From Chamaecyparis obtusa (lineage: Eukaryota; Streptophyta; Pinopsida; Cupressales; Cupressaceae), in the NCBI GenBank assembly GCA_027943335.1, contig BSBK01003256.1:2001001-2065000 (forward strand): a DNA stretch of 64,000 bases. Reading direction: 5' to 3'. A program made the position numbers and the translations under genes. Numbering within the stretch: the stretch's first letter is position 1; the number at the start of each line of letters is the position of its first letter. The notes under the pieces were generated by a model that ran no database searches, was not told where the DNA came from, and worked only from the letters and a program-made list of their open reading frames with translations. Shown here piece after piece: positions 49,907 through 60,770 of this stretch.

Positions 49907-49911
49907 ATTCC
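49907..49911. repeat. Target site duplication of the solo LTR, right copy
   Basis: ATTCC against GTTCC at 48574-48578. Confidence 0.75.
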
Positions 49912-50718
49912 CAAGTTAATGGGTTGTGTTGGTTTGATGAGAACTAAAGATATTTCCTAAAAGTGATCAGGGAGGATATCAAGAATCCCATCCTTTGGCA
50001 CCTCTAGGAGGTGTTCACCATAGGATGTATCTTTTTATTTTTCTCTTTTAGGATCTAACACTGCCACTAGGTGGTTTTCACCATCAAATCTCTTGTTCTT
50101 TTTTTTTTCATTTTGAGACTGAGAAACTTGATATCCTCCTCAGTCATGGTTTCTCTCTTAACATTGGTGGAAGAAAGGAAGGGTTCAAAAGTGTTTAGAT
50201 AACAAGCTAGGGAATAATCATTGTCAAAAGACAATAGGCTTTTGGATGTAGGATCATTCTAGTCTATCAGTTCAGGATGTAGTAAGGACAAAGATTCAGT
50301 AGGTTCAAGAGATAGCACTGCATTATTATCAATATTATTAACTTGCACAATGTTTTCCATTAATTTTTCTTCTAAATAGATGTTAGGATTATTATAGTTA
50401 TGTTCTTTATTATTAGAGTTCATGTTAATGTTATGCAAATCTAACTCTAGTGATCTAGCATTAGAACACTCTCCTTCAATCAAGACTCTAGGAGAGAATT
50501 TATGTATCACATCTACCTCTATATCCATAGTAGCATAAGAAAATATATCATGTTAATATTCATGTGAGTCCACTTGAATATCATTGCAAACCCCCAAGAA
50601 GTGGACAATAGTCATAGGTATTTCATCTTCTTCATTATCATTGTTTTATCCTTCTTGCAATGGTTCTTGTGAAGGTTCTTCATCAAAATGAGGTGCATCA
50701 ACAATAGGAAGTATTTGA
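49907..50718 (-). pseudogene. Tat-2 acidic spacer between protease and RT (upstream part)
   Basis: In element sense the text includes DEEPSQEPLQEG (50680), the frame 50528-50259 with SLELDLHNINMNSNN and ENIVQVNNIDNNAVLSLEPT, then the coding words for DGENHLVAVL-type sequence (50092-50071, TGGTGAAAACCACC) and ISLVLIKPTQPINLG at 49950-49907. It matches the spacer of Tat-3 at 59056-59800 but is strongly diverged. The protein part is rich in Asn, Asp and Glu and probably unstructured. Confidence 0.75.
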
Positions 50719-51288
50719 TGTTGGCAAGTTTGATATACTAATTTATATGACTTAACATAGTGTTGTCATTATGGCAAAAAATTCATATAGTAGTTTTGAG
50801 TTAGCACACCTGATGAGAAGATCACAAATCAGCTAAGTGTTGAAGATTGGATAGTGTACAGAGTTCCTACAGCTCAGAGCATCAACACATGTGTGTACGG
50901 ATGAATTATGGTATGTTCCCTAGAAGATAACTTTTTTAGACTATACTTATGCTTATTCCATGAGTGCATAAGTAGATATGCAAGAATGTGAAAGTTACTG
51001 TCAGTTGAAGTTGCACAGCCAGTGTGTGCCAGTAGAGAACAGAGCATGGAGCCGACAGTTAGTATTTTAGTTTGCAATGATAATATAATATTTTAAAGGC
51101 CATGTGCCCATTTTATTTAGGTTTCCAACATATTTCTATGTATAATTGTAAGCACACTTAATCCAATTCATTTGGAAGCATTATTTGTAATTAGTTATAG
51201 GGCTGACCTAATTGTTTAGTTTGTATGAGCATATAAATATAAGATGCACCCATTGTATTTGGTATGGAAGTTGATAGAGAGTTGTGAT
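50719..51288 (+). mobile_element. Copia-type LTR, 3'-truncated by Tat-3
   Basis: It starts TGTTGGCAAGTTTGATAT, with the GTTGTCATTATGGCAAAA theme common in Sirevirus-like LTRs, and has a TATA box GCATATAAATATAAG near 51230. At 51288 it is cut by the LTR of Tat-3 (flank GTGAT). Its remainder should lie beyond the far end of Tat-3, outside the window. It also cuts Tat-2 on its left. Confidence 0.6.
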
Positions 51289-52460
51289 TGTATGAAAATT
51301 AGTTGAATACTATTCTAAATGATGAATTAACTAATAAGAAGCTAACAAATCTATCTAATAAGCAAACTGCAATGAAGAATGCAATAACAATTAAACCAAA
51401 TTAACATTTACCTTCACCTACAAATGCAGCTTGTCTCCATTATCCTCCTAGCCTTGATTTCTTGAAGATGTTGAGTTCTCAGATTTCCAAATGAAGCTCT
51501 TTCCGAAGATGTTTCCAAAGTGTGGAGATTGAATGAAATGAGTGCACAATAGCTTATGCAAATCTAAATGAATGGAATGCAAATGATGGGATGATAATGG
51601 GGATGCTTAATTGCTCTTAAAATGATTGGATGCTTGATTTCTTGATTGCTTGAATGCTTGAGAATACCTATTTTCTATTAGCCCACAAAGGGGAAATGAG
51701 GCTCCTTTAATAGATTTTTGGAGGATCTAGGCCTAGGTGGCACAATCCTATGGTTGAGAATGAAAGGTGGAAGATCCTAGGGCTAGAATTGACTTGGTTA
51801 AAGGAGTTGAGAGAAAGGGGGATGTAGTTGGAATGTGAGAGGAAGAATAGGGATGATGTTCCTCTCACATTGACATGGAGGAGAAGAAGGTGGAAGGGAA
51901 AGAGACATGTCAAGTGTCTCACAAAAACCAAAGAGAGAAAGGGGGAGAGACCTTTTCCTCATGAGGACTCTTTGTACAAGTGTCCCATGAGTCACCTTTG
52001 ACCCTTAGAGGTGGCTTGAGAAGCCCCTTAGGAATAGGGAAAGTCTCTTGACTTGGTTGTTGAGAGGACATGTGGTCATGAGACCAAGTCCTATGAGGCC
52101 ACATAGCCCTTAAGAATAGGACATGTGTGGGTGAGGATAAATATGAATAAATAATTAATAATTATTATTTATTTTAGCCAAGGTGATGTGTTAGATGACT
52201 AGGTGGATGAAGTGGACTAGGAGACTTAGTCATATTTAGGTGATTGTGTATTTAATTAAATCACTTTAATAGACTATTTAGAAGACTTAGGATATAGAAT
52301 TAGACTATAGTGAATTTATTAAATAAATTGAATAATTTACTTAATAAATAGAAGAAATAAATATTAATTATATAATAAATATTTATTTAATTTATCAAGT
52401 CAATATTAATTAAATAATAAATATTTAATTAATTAATGAAGCCATTTTTAAGTGTATACA
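51289..52460 (-). mobile_element. Tat-3 3' LTR (1172 bp)
   Basis: In element sense it starts TGTATACACTTAAAAATGG at 52460 next to the polypurine tract and ends AATTTTCATACA at 51289 (inverted repeat TGTAT/ATACA). Tat-1 has TGTATGCACCC and ATTTTCACCATACA at the same borders. A weak TATA-like CTATTAAAGGAGCC lies near 51705. The 5 bases outside (GTGAT, 51284-51288) are the presumed target duplication; the partner is outside the window. Confidence 0.75.
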
Positions 52461-52477
52461 TTTTGCCCCTCTTTGAA
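52461..52477 (-). promoter_or_regulatory. Tat-3 polypurine tract
   Basis: In element sense TCAAAGAGGGGCAAAA directly before the LTR start TGTATACAC. Nearly the same bases flank the LTR start of Tat-1 (3951-3970). Confidence 0.8.
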
Positions 52478-53612
52478 ATAATGTGTTGGTCACATTGTTT
52501 CAAAGAAAAATCAAGCATTTTGCCCCTGCCCCAGACAATGTCTCAGATGACCTATGCATGCGCCCTCGAGAGATTGATTGACAAAAAAGATTATTTAAAT
52601 TTTTATTAGATTTTTTTATGTTTTTATTATTATTTTATTTTGTTGTACAATCAATCTCATGAAAGAACAGTAGAAAAGATGGAGGAAAATGGGGTGGAAT
52701 GGAAGAAGAACGAGAGATAGGGTCCACACACCAAGCACATTGGGTCCACAGGCTATAAATAGGGCTAAGGGGTCCACAATAGACTCATTGTGCACACTTG
52801 TCACTTGGAGATCAGGGCATGAGAGAGAGAAGAGTAGAGCCACTAGGATGCCATAACCCTTGTCAGATCACCACTTCGAGAGAGTTAGACACTTCCAGTG
52901 ACCACTTGATTCGAGTGAACCAGTAGGTGACTCGATCCTCCTTTGTAATTTCATGATTTCTAGCATGATAGAATAGGATTTTAGCATGTTTAGGGAAGAT
53001 CGAATGATAGGAATAGATTAGAAATTTTTTTGTTTTTAGGTGAAGTATGAATGCGCAGTTGCGATGCATCAATGCGTAGCAACTAGCGACATATGCGCAG
53101 ATATTTAAGGTTTCTACGCATGCATGTAATTCAGCTATGCATTCATACTAGAATAATGGAAAGATTGCGCATGTATGCAATAAAAGTGTGCATATGTTTA
53201 AACCTGCACATTCGTTAGGAATTGTTGTGAAAATATCAAACAAAATTGCACAAATGTAAAAAGTTGCGCAAAGGTTAAATAATGTTGCACATTCATGATA
53301 AAATGTTGTGCATCTATTTTAGGTGGTAGAATGTGGTGAAAATAGATAGTCAATTAGGTCAAATTTGATGTCGATAAGCTGATTTGATCTATCGATGGTT
53401 GATTGTGATCGATTGGATCAAGATTGGGAACATTGTAGCATGTTTTCTAGTTAGCTGATCTTAAATAGACAATTGATAGAATTATCTGTTAAAACATGTG
53501 ATAAACATGTTTGAAATTGATATGATATGATAGATAGATTGATAGATCAGTTTATCGAAAGCTGATAGTTTGATTGTTGTTGACTTGCTAGGAGGATATT
53601 ACAGATGTTCTG
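52478..53612 (+). other. Tat-3 3' noncoding region, upstream region of the antisense PMD gene
   Basis: The first 100 bp (CTTTGAAATAATGTG, TTTCAAAGAAAAATC, GCGCCCTCGAGAG) match the same part of Tat-2. Read on the plus strand it then holds a TATAAATA (52754-52761), a GC-richer transcribed-looking stretch with GAGAGAGAGAAGAG, and a run with repeated GCGCAT / TGCACA words (53050-53320). No ORF above 75 codons. Confidence 0.6.
52754..52761 (+). promoter_or_regulatory. Candidate TATA box of the antisense PMD gene
   Basis: GGCTATAAATAGGG is a strong plant TATA-box match on the strand of the PMD ORF, about 860 bp upstream of its first visible codons. A 5' leader or intron would be needed to cover the distance. 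Confidence 0.5.
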
Positions 53613-55740
53613 ATGTCATGGGAGAGATATCCCGTCACACAGAACCTTAGACCAGCACTGTCAGAGATAGATAGATTATTGATTAGAGCATCTAGATTAT
53701 ACTATGTGATTTACACACCCGAGATTCAGGTGAATCTAAGTATGATGACTGCATTAGTAGAGAGATGGCACTCGGAGATGAGTACCTTCCATCTTTCGAC
53801 AGGGGAGATGATAGTGACATTAGAGGATGTATATCACATCCTCCGACTGCCCATCATAGGGGATTTGGTTCAGTATGACTAGCACGGTGGAGTCACAGAG
53901 TGCAGAGCGATGTTTGGGGATGAGGACATAGAGGATGGAGAGATTAGTTGGGAGGATATGGTCGATTTGTATGACCCTCTTCCAGTGGTTCTAGCAGGCA
54001 CAATCAGGATTTGTATGCCCCGATCCTAGGTCACGTGAATTTGCAGTTGGATGGAGCTGCACATTACAGCGGGTGATGGAGGGGACCTAATTTTCTTGGG
54101 GGGTGTGTTTATTAGCACATCTATGTTATGATTTACATTAGGTGGTGTACCATGGGGGTGCATCTCTATCAGCAGGGGTGACACTGCTCCATGTTTGGGC
54201 ATGGGAGCATATTGCAGTGACAAGACCATTGGCTATTAGATTCTAGGGTGTAGGGTAGCCCTATATTCAGTTGTATTCCTCAGTTTTGTCTTAGGAAAAA
54301 CTAGGACATTTAGAGTTTTGGCGGTACACTTTTGACACATTGGACACAGTGACTTGGAGACCCTACCTAGGGTGTGAGCCATGGGATGATGAGTGGTAGC
54401 TCAGATTTTGTTTTGAGTCATGATGGCTTATAAGGTGGATGCCCTTTATTATCGAGAGATAGCTTGTCAGTCGGGTTCTGCACCAGTTTGGCAAGATCTA
54501 GGGCATGCCCCAGGGAGTGACTGAGTTTGCATGCACACATCAGGAGAGATGGGATTGGGGGCCCATGGCATCATTTGATGTTGCATGGTAGGATTTTTTG
54601 GATGCACCATTCTAGGCATGGTCGATGAGGTAGACAGTCATTGATCCTAGGATGACTGCAAATTTGGAGTAGTTTTTGAGAGATCATCCTGTACCATGCA
54701 TCATAGATCCAACAGCGAGACCTCCAGAGAGAGATCCTACAGATAGACATTAGGGGAGGCAGCGAGGATGAGATAGGAGGGGATGAGGGAGAGGAGGAGA
54801 TGGAGGAGGAGATGGAGGTGGTGGAGATGGAGGGAGAGGTGAGAGGGCTAGCCCACGGATGAGGGCAGGTGAAGTGAGGCAGAGGGGACAGGGATGGAGA
54901 TAGCCTCTAGTACAACTAGCATAGCTAGCTATAGGAGCTCCCTTATAGGTGCCAGTCACTCAGGTACAGATTCCAATTGCTATAGTACAAGGAGTAGCTA
55001 CATAGGGATAGGCACAGGTGCCACAGGTACAGGTATAGGGGTAGGTGGGGCAGGCACAGGATGATGTAGACATTCTATTGGCCTAGGGTGGTGTGGTACA
55101 GGGTGGTATATAGGATGAGCTAGATGCTGAGATGCCAGATGTATAGGCACAGGATGAGTAGGTAGATATGGACATCAAGGGACAAGATCCCTATTTGCAA
55201 AGAGATGTTGTAGAGGAGGAGCTGGATATTGATGCACTGCTAGTCCGACTAGCAGCTACATAGGTAGAGGTAGACCAGGTGCCAGGTCTAGAGAGACAGA
55301 TTGAGAGGATGGCCAGATAGATGGATGTACTCAGAGCAGAGCAGGATGTAGCAATAGAGAGACTTGGGGAGTTGGAGGTGTTATTGGATGAGCTACAGAG
55401 GATAGAGGACCTAGGTCCTCATGGAGATAGCTTGAGAGCCATGATATGAGCTAGGAAGGAGATATCCTACTGGTGAGAGGCATACAGATAGGAAGTCCTA
55501 AGAGATCAGTGGATCAGGAGTTATAGAGAGAGCTCAATTGGCATTAGATCAGCAGCATATAAGTGACAAGCACTAGCTGGTAGTGGAGGGGTATCATCAT
55601 GTCCTCCTAGAGAACCCATAGGGTCAGGAGATCAGGGAGGATCCTTAGGAGCAAGTGGTTCAGGAGCACTAGGTCTCATTACATCATGTAGACAGCGACA
55701 GACAGAGTCTAGAGGTAGTGGATATATATAATGAACAAAC
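53613..55740 (+). pseudogene. Plant mobile domain (PMD, MAIN-like) gene, antisense inside Tat-3
   Basis: The first open stretch (53613-53882) reads MSWERYPVTQNLRPAL, ALVERWHSEMSTFHLSTGEM and IVTLEDVYHILRLPI, the signature start of the plant mobile domain (aminotransferase-like, related to MAIN/MAIL and 'phosphatase 7 long form' proteins). After a TAG (QYD.HGG) the frame goes on to about 53990, shifts, and continues from about 54030 with LLHVWAWEHIAVTRPLAIRF, FDTLDTVTWRPYL, LHQFGK and HQERWDWGPMASFDVAW, all in PMD order. A Gly/Arg/Glu-rich then Gln/Asp-rich tail with a coiled-coil-like segment (DQVPGLERQIERM, 55275; AIERLGELEVLLDELQRIED, 55350) ends near 55740. I count about 15 stops in 54030-54760, roughly 12 of them TAG. 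PMD proteins act in nuclear silencing and gene regulation and are also carried by transposons. It lies wholly between the integrase and 3' LTR of Tat-3. Confidence 0.85.
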
Positions 55741-55888
55741 ACACTAGAAGAACCCTAATAGATAGAGGAGCTAACTTGTCACATATAGCACCTGTTTCCA
55801 AGTTTTCACCACATGCTTTTATTGCAGTTTTCTTTTGATTTTTATTTATTTATTTATTTTTTATATGCATGCCGCTTGCATTGGGATT
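55741..55888 (-). other. Tat-3 block after the integrase stop (GGTGAAAAC box)
   Basis: T-rich on the plus strand near 55825-55862; the box at 55786-55815 reads, in element sense, GTGGTGAAAACTTGGAAACA. It corresponds to 2331-2365 in Tat-1 and 44948-44983 in Tat-2. The PMD ORF ends just beyond it. Confidence 0.6.
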
Positions 55889-58800
55889 TCAAGGATAGAA
55901 CTTCTTGAGATGTATGTTGTTAAGAGGTTCATCCAAGGGATCTCCCTCTGGCATAGACAACTGATAGGCCCCAGAACCATAGACTGCTATAATCACAAAA
56001 GGACCTAACCAATTGGGTTTGAACTTGCCCTTCTTTTCATAGTGCTATTGATTCTTGGAATTTTCTTGAAGGACTAAGTCACCTAACTAAAAATCTCTGA
56101 TCTTGACCTTACTATTATACTGATGAGACATATGCTACTGATAGACTTTCAAATGATCATAAGCTCTCTGACGGTGCTCATCTAGTAGTTCTAGTTCCGC
56201 CAGGCGTGCAACTCTATATTCTTCATCAGGAATCAAATATTTAAGAGTAACATGAAGTGAACGCAACTCGACCTCGAGGGGCAGGATTGCTTTGGATCCA
56301 TAAATAAGGGAATATGGGGTGGCTCTGGTGGGAGTATAGATGGAGGTATGGTAAGCCCATAAGGCTGGATTCAGTTGGAGATGCCAGTCATGGCCAGCGT
56401 CATTGACAGTCTTTTGTAGGATTTTAACAATTGTTTTTTTTTATACCTCAGCTTGACCATTTACTTGGGGATAGTATATGGAGGAATAGTTATGGGTAAT
56501 CTAGAATTTGGTGCATAGTTCATCCATGTCCTAATTTTGGAATTGTTTCCCATGATCAGTGATAAGATACATAGGTATACCATATTTGTAGATGATATAG
56601 TTTAAGATAAACATGGATATTTGTTTCCCTATGGTGGTAATCAATGGAACAGCCTCAATCCACTTAGTAAAATATTTTTGGCAGTAAGAATCCATTTGTG
56701 GCCATTGGAAGATGGAGGGTTGATAGTGCCCATGAGGTTGAGTCCCCACCAATTGAATGGAAAAGTAGTTGCAAAAGGATGTAACTCTTGTGCTGGAGCA
56801 TGAATAAGGTTTCCATGTATCTGACATTTCTTGCATGCTCTAGCAAAATGAAAGGAATCTACTTCCATGGTAGGCCAATAATAACCCATATGCATGAGTT
56901 TCTTAGCCAAAGAGGGACCATTTGAATGTGTCCCACAAATACCCTCATGTACATCATGTAAGGAAAGTTGAGCTTTGTCATGTTCGAGACATTGCAGGAG
57001 AGTACCATCAAAACCTCACCAATAAAGGGTGTCAGATACTAGGATATAGCGGGAAGTTTGGCAAAGAAAAGTTCATTTTTTATTTCAGGATAGGTCGGGA
57101 GGTAGGATGTCATCTTTGAGATAAGAGTAGATTTTTTCATAAACTGGAGAGTCATGTCCAATGAGATGACATATAATACTTGTATCAAGGTCATCATATG
57201 TAGGACAAGTCAGGGATTCCACCAAGAACTCAAAATGGGCCTTGGTATCTTCTGTATCAAACAAAGAAGCAATTGTTTCCATGGCATCAGTGGCCTTGTT
57301 TTCATGCTGAGGGATCTACTCAAAAGTGATGAATGAGAAGTACTTTTTGAAGTCATCAACCAAACATTTATATGGTAATAACTTATCATCTTTGGTCTGA
57401 TAATCATCATTAACCTGGTTTATAATCAGCTAAGAATCCTCGTAGACATTTATTTCTAATACTTTCCATTGTAAGGCCATCTTTAACCTGATCAACAAAG
57501 CCTCATATTTTGCTACATTATTGGTGCAAGGAAAAAGCAACTTGTAAGATTTCAGAATGGTGTATCCTTGCGGTGTGATAAAGAGAATACCAGCTCCTGA
57601 ACCCTGCTGAGTGTATGACCCATCAAAGTATAATTTCCATGATTGTGTAGACAAGGCTAAGATGTGTGCATCAGGAAACTCTATATATATAGGTTGGTCA
57701 TCCATTAATGGAGCATCAGCTAGCTAATCTGCTATCACTTGACCTTTGATAGCCTTCCTGTCTACATATTCAATATTAAATTCACTAAGTAGCATGACCC
57801 ACTTAGCTAATCTGCCTGTCAATGTTGTCTTGCTTAATAGATACTTTAAAGGATCAATCTTTGCAATAAGCTGGATTGAATGTGACAACATTTAATGTTG
57901 CCACTTCTATGAAGCAAAAACAATAGCCAGACATGCTCTTTCGATAGGGGAATAGTTTAGTTCATATGCCACTAGAGTGCGACTGATATAGTAGATGGCT
58001 TTTTCTTTTCCTTCGTGATCTTGCTGAGCTAGAAGAGCACCTAATGAGACTGTCATAGTTGAAATGTAGAGCAAGAGGGGCTTGCCTAGAATTGGTGACA
58101 TCAGATTTGGAGGATTCACCAGATATTGCTTGATTTGACTGAAAGCTTCCTCACACTTATCATCCCATTGGAATAATATATTTTTATGTAGCAAATGTTG
58201 AAAAGGATGACTACAATCTGCCAGTTGAGAAACAAATCTTTGAATGGATTGGAGATAGCCCTGTAAAGATCTTAGCTGACTGATGTTAGTGGGGGAAGCC
58301 ATCTCCATTATTTCTTTAACCTTTTTTGGATCTACTTCAATTCCTTTAGCCGAAACAATATATCCTAATAGTTTACCAGATGTGACCCCGAATGCACACT
58401 TCTTTGGATTGAGCCAAATAAAATACTTTTCCATTCAGGTGAATATTCTATCCAAAACTTTCAAATGACTAGCTCTATCTTTATATTTTCCTAAAATATC
58501 ATCTACATAATCTTCCATGATGGTATGCATCATGTCATGAAAGATCATGGTCATGGCTCTTTGATAAGTTTCTAGAGCATTTTTTAGGCCAAATGGCATC
58601 ACATTCTAGCAGTATGTACCCCATAGACAAGTAAAAGCATTTTTTTCCTAGTCTTCCAGTGTAATCTTGATCTGGTTATAGCCTGAAAAACCATCCATTA
58701 ATGATAATATCTCATGCCCAGCTGTCAGATCAACAATCATGTCAATATTTGGTAAAGGAAAGTCATCTTTCAGACAAGCTTTGTTAAGATCTCGAAAATC

Positions 58801-59050
58801 AATACAAATCCGAATAGACTTGTATGGTTTTGAGACAGGAACAATATTGGAAATCCACTCTATGTAATCAATAGCATGAATGAACCCAACATCTAGGAGC
58901 TTCTTCAATTCTTCTTTAACCATTAGGGAAATGTGTAGGTGCATTTTGTGAAGCTTCTGCTTAACTAGTTTCACACCTGGTCTAATAGATAAATGATGCA
59001 TAATAAGATCAGGGTCCAGTCCAGGCATATCAGCATAGGACCAAGCAAAG
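55889..59050 (-). pseudogene. Tat-3 pol: RT, RNase H, archaeal-type RNase H, integrase
   Basis: RT (59028-58440) reads DPDLIMHHLSIRPGVKL, IDFRDLNKACLKDDFPLP, LMDGFSGYNQIKI and YVDD at 58498-58509. The connection and RNase H (58434-57720) read LNPKKCAFGVTSGKLLGYIV, AIYYISRTLVAYELNYSPIE and YLLSKTTLTGRL. In the second RNase H (57705-57250) FDGSYTQQGSG is kept, but the Glu is Lys (NVAKYEAL) and GDS is EDS. The integrase zinc finger is at 56910-56800 (CKKCQIHGN). In the core the first Asp is Asn (GLNLMGTI), while ITDHGKQFQN (56550) keeps the second Asp. The C-terminal part decays through stops to HLKKFYP and a TGA at 55889. Many stops are TAG. Confidence 0.93.
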
Positions 59051-60701
59051 TTGATCTATCTCTCTTTGAAAATTTTTGCAAAACCTTCTTTCTCTGATTC
59101 TATCAAGGATGCTGCTACTTTGAGGATGCGTGGAGACTCCTCTATTCCAATGTTGAGTGGTACTGTTGGTTCTATAAGAATAGCAAATTGTTCTAAATAC
59201 AGATAATTGGGAAGAGTGTCAATCCTTCCATCATCAGGTGCCTTAGAGAGGTTTTCACCATCAGATGCATCTTTTCTTTTTACTATTTTTGGATCCGATA
59301 CTGCCACTGAGTGGTTTTCACCATTAGATCTATTGATTATTTTTATATTTTTATGACTGAAAGGATTGGTACTCTCTCCAAAGTAAGCCATGTCATTGAG
59401 TTCTATTGAAAATCCTAACTTGTGATACCCTGGTGGTAAATGATCCCTCATTCCAAGATAGTCAATGATTGCATCATCATTATGGGAGACATCAAGTTCT
59501 GGGTGATCGGGAGAATCACAATCAATAAGGTCAGGACGGACAAGGGGCATTGGATCATTTGGGTTAGTTTCAAAGGCAGAGATGGTATTGATGGGAAAGT
59601 TGTCAAGGTTTATGATGGTATCAGCGAGGTCTATTTCCATACTCTCATCTGAATTATCTATCACAATATTAGGCTCACCTCCCTCATGATTGTCAAAAGT
59701 AATATTATGTGGGGCTACTCCTAGTGAGTCACTCCTTGAGCTCTCTCCCTCATGGTAATCATTACTATATTGATGAACAACATCAAATCCTATCTCCTTG
59801 GTACCATCAGATAATGAATCCCACTCATAATCATTAGAATCTGAATCATCATTATCTTGAAGCCTATCAATGATTCTTTGTGCTCTCCTTTATTTTTTTG
59901 GATCCACATACATACCATTCTGTCTGAATGACACAACAGGAGCATTAGATGTTTCATGAGAAGGTGGAATTTTTTCTTTTCCCTTTAGTTCCCTTGGTTC
60001 TTCTCCTTTATACCCTAATCTGGTGGTATCTCTTTGATAATTTGGACTTTGTAAAATTGGCTTGATAACACCGTCTCTCTGTAGCCCTATAGGTCCAGCA
60101 CCTTGGTAGCCCATCTTTTGTAACAAAATATACCCTTTTCCATAGATATCAGGTGATATATTTTCATGTTTGATATCCTCTTCAATCTTTTGTGATTTGA
60201 GCCAATAATTTGCATTACGCTCAGCAACTTCTTTAGATATTGTGCCCCCACTTATAAATGTGTTATAGACAAGTGCTAAAGGGGGTTCTGACTGTTGTTT
60301 AGTGATTAAATATTTACCATATGACCGAGGAGATAAAGGTAATTCTGTGATACAAAGAGGCTGACCCAAAGTGTATTCTCCCATACCATTTTCTTTGATG
60401 TCTATTTTGATCCCACTTGATTTAGAAGTGGATGCTTCATTGCTAGAATCAAGAGGTATAGTTAGAGGAGATCCTATGCGATTATAAGGAACCAAAGAAT
60501 CAGAGACCTTTACATTGTTACAATATTGAAATGGATTAGAGTCTCCTTTAATAGTAATCTCCTGGCCATTGTGGGGGAACTTTAAACATTGGTCATATGT
60601 CAAGGGTATAGCCTACCTAGAATGAATCCATGGTCTTCCCAAAAGGATATTATAAGCCAGATCCATGTCTAAAACTTGACAAGATACATCTTTGACAACA
60701 A
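58795..60701 (-). repeat. Tandem duplication in Tat-3, RT-proximal copy
   Basis: 1907 bp matching 60771-62676 at an offset of about 1976. It covers the end of the protease region, G-patch, acidic spacer and the first part of RT. In one 120-bp stretch (60001-60120) four transitions and transversions separate the copies, about 3 percent by eye. Confidence 0.93.
59056..60603 (-). pseudogene. Tat-3 G-patch and acidic spacer, RT-proximal copy
   Basis: The frame 60603-59890 starts in DQCLKFPHNGQEITIKGD and contains a G-patch-like segment, YGKGYILLQKMGYQGAGPIG (about 60135-60076), then GYKGEEPRELKGK. After a stop the acidic spacer continues (59840-59056) with DSDSNDYEWDSLSDG, IVIDNSDESMEIDL, GYHKLGFSIELNDMAYFGES and IEESPRILKVAASLIESEKE. 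G-patches bind nucleic acid or helicases; one also follows the protease in betaretroviruses. The spacer is probably unstructured. This copy keeps its frame at DPMPLVRPDLID, where the other copy is frameshifted. Confidence 0.85.
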
Positions 60702-60770
60702 ATCAAGATCCATGTCTAAATCTTTGACAAGATACATCTTTGAAGTTTGCTTATTAGATAGATTTGTTCA
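60702..60770 (-). other. Junction of the Tat-3 duplication
   Basis: 69 bp between the copies. It repeats, with small changes, the words GATCCATGTCTAAA and TTGACAAGATACATCTTTGA found at 60658-60695, so the junction itself holds a second, 38-bp scale duplication. The rest (GTTTGCTTATTAGATAGATTTG) is of unknown origin. Confidence 0.85.

Larger units (their letters stand above)
40624..50718 (-). mobile_element. Tat-2: Ty3/gypsy (Tat-type) element, 5'-truncated, with a solo LTR inside
   Basis: In element sense the order is acidic spacer (50718-49907), a foreign solo LTR (49906-48579), RT, RNase H, archaeal-type RNase H, integrase (stop at 45316), long noncoding 3' region, polypurine tract and 3' LTR (41386-40624). 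Gag, protease and 5' LTR are missing; the right side is cut by a copia-type LTR at 50719. Confidence 0.85.

Noticed and set aside
54750..54959. Proline-rich minus-strand ORF
   Set aside because: It is the reverse complement of the Gly/Asp-rich tail of the PMD pseudogene.
53613..55740. Reading the PMD pseudogene as an ordinary host MAIN-like gene
   Set aside because: It is flanked on both sides by parts of one Tat element and decayed in the same way; a host origin remains possible only as the source of capture.
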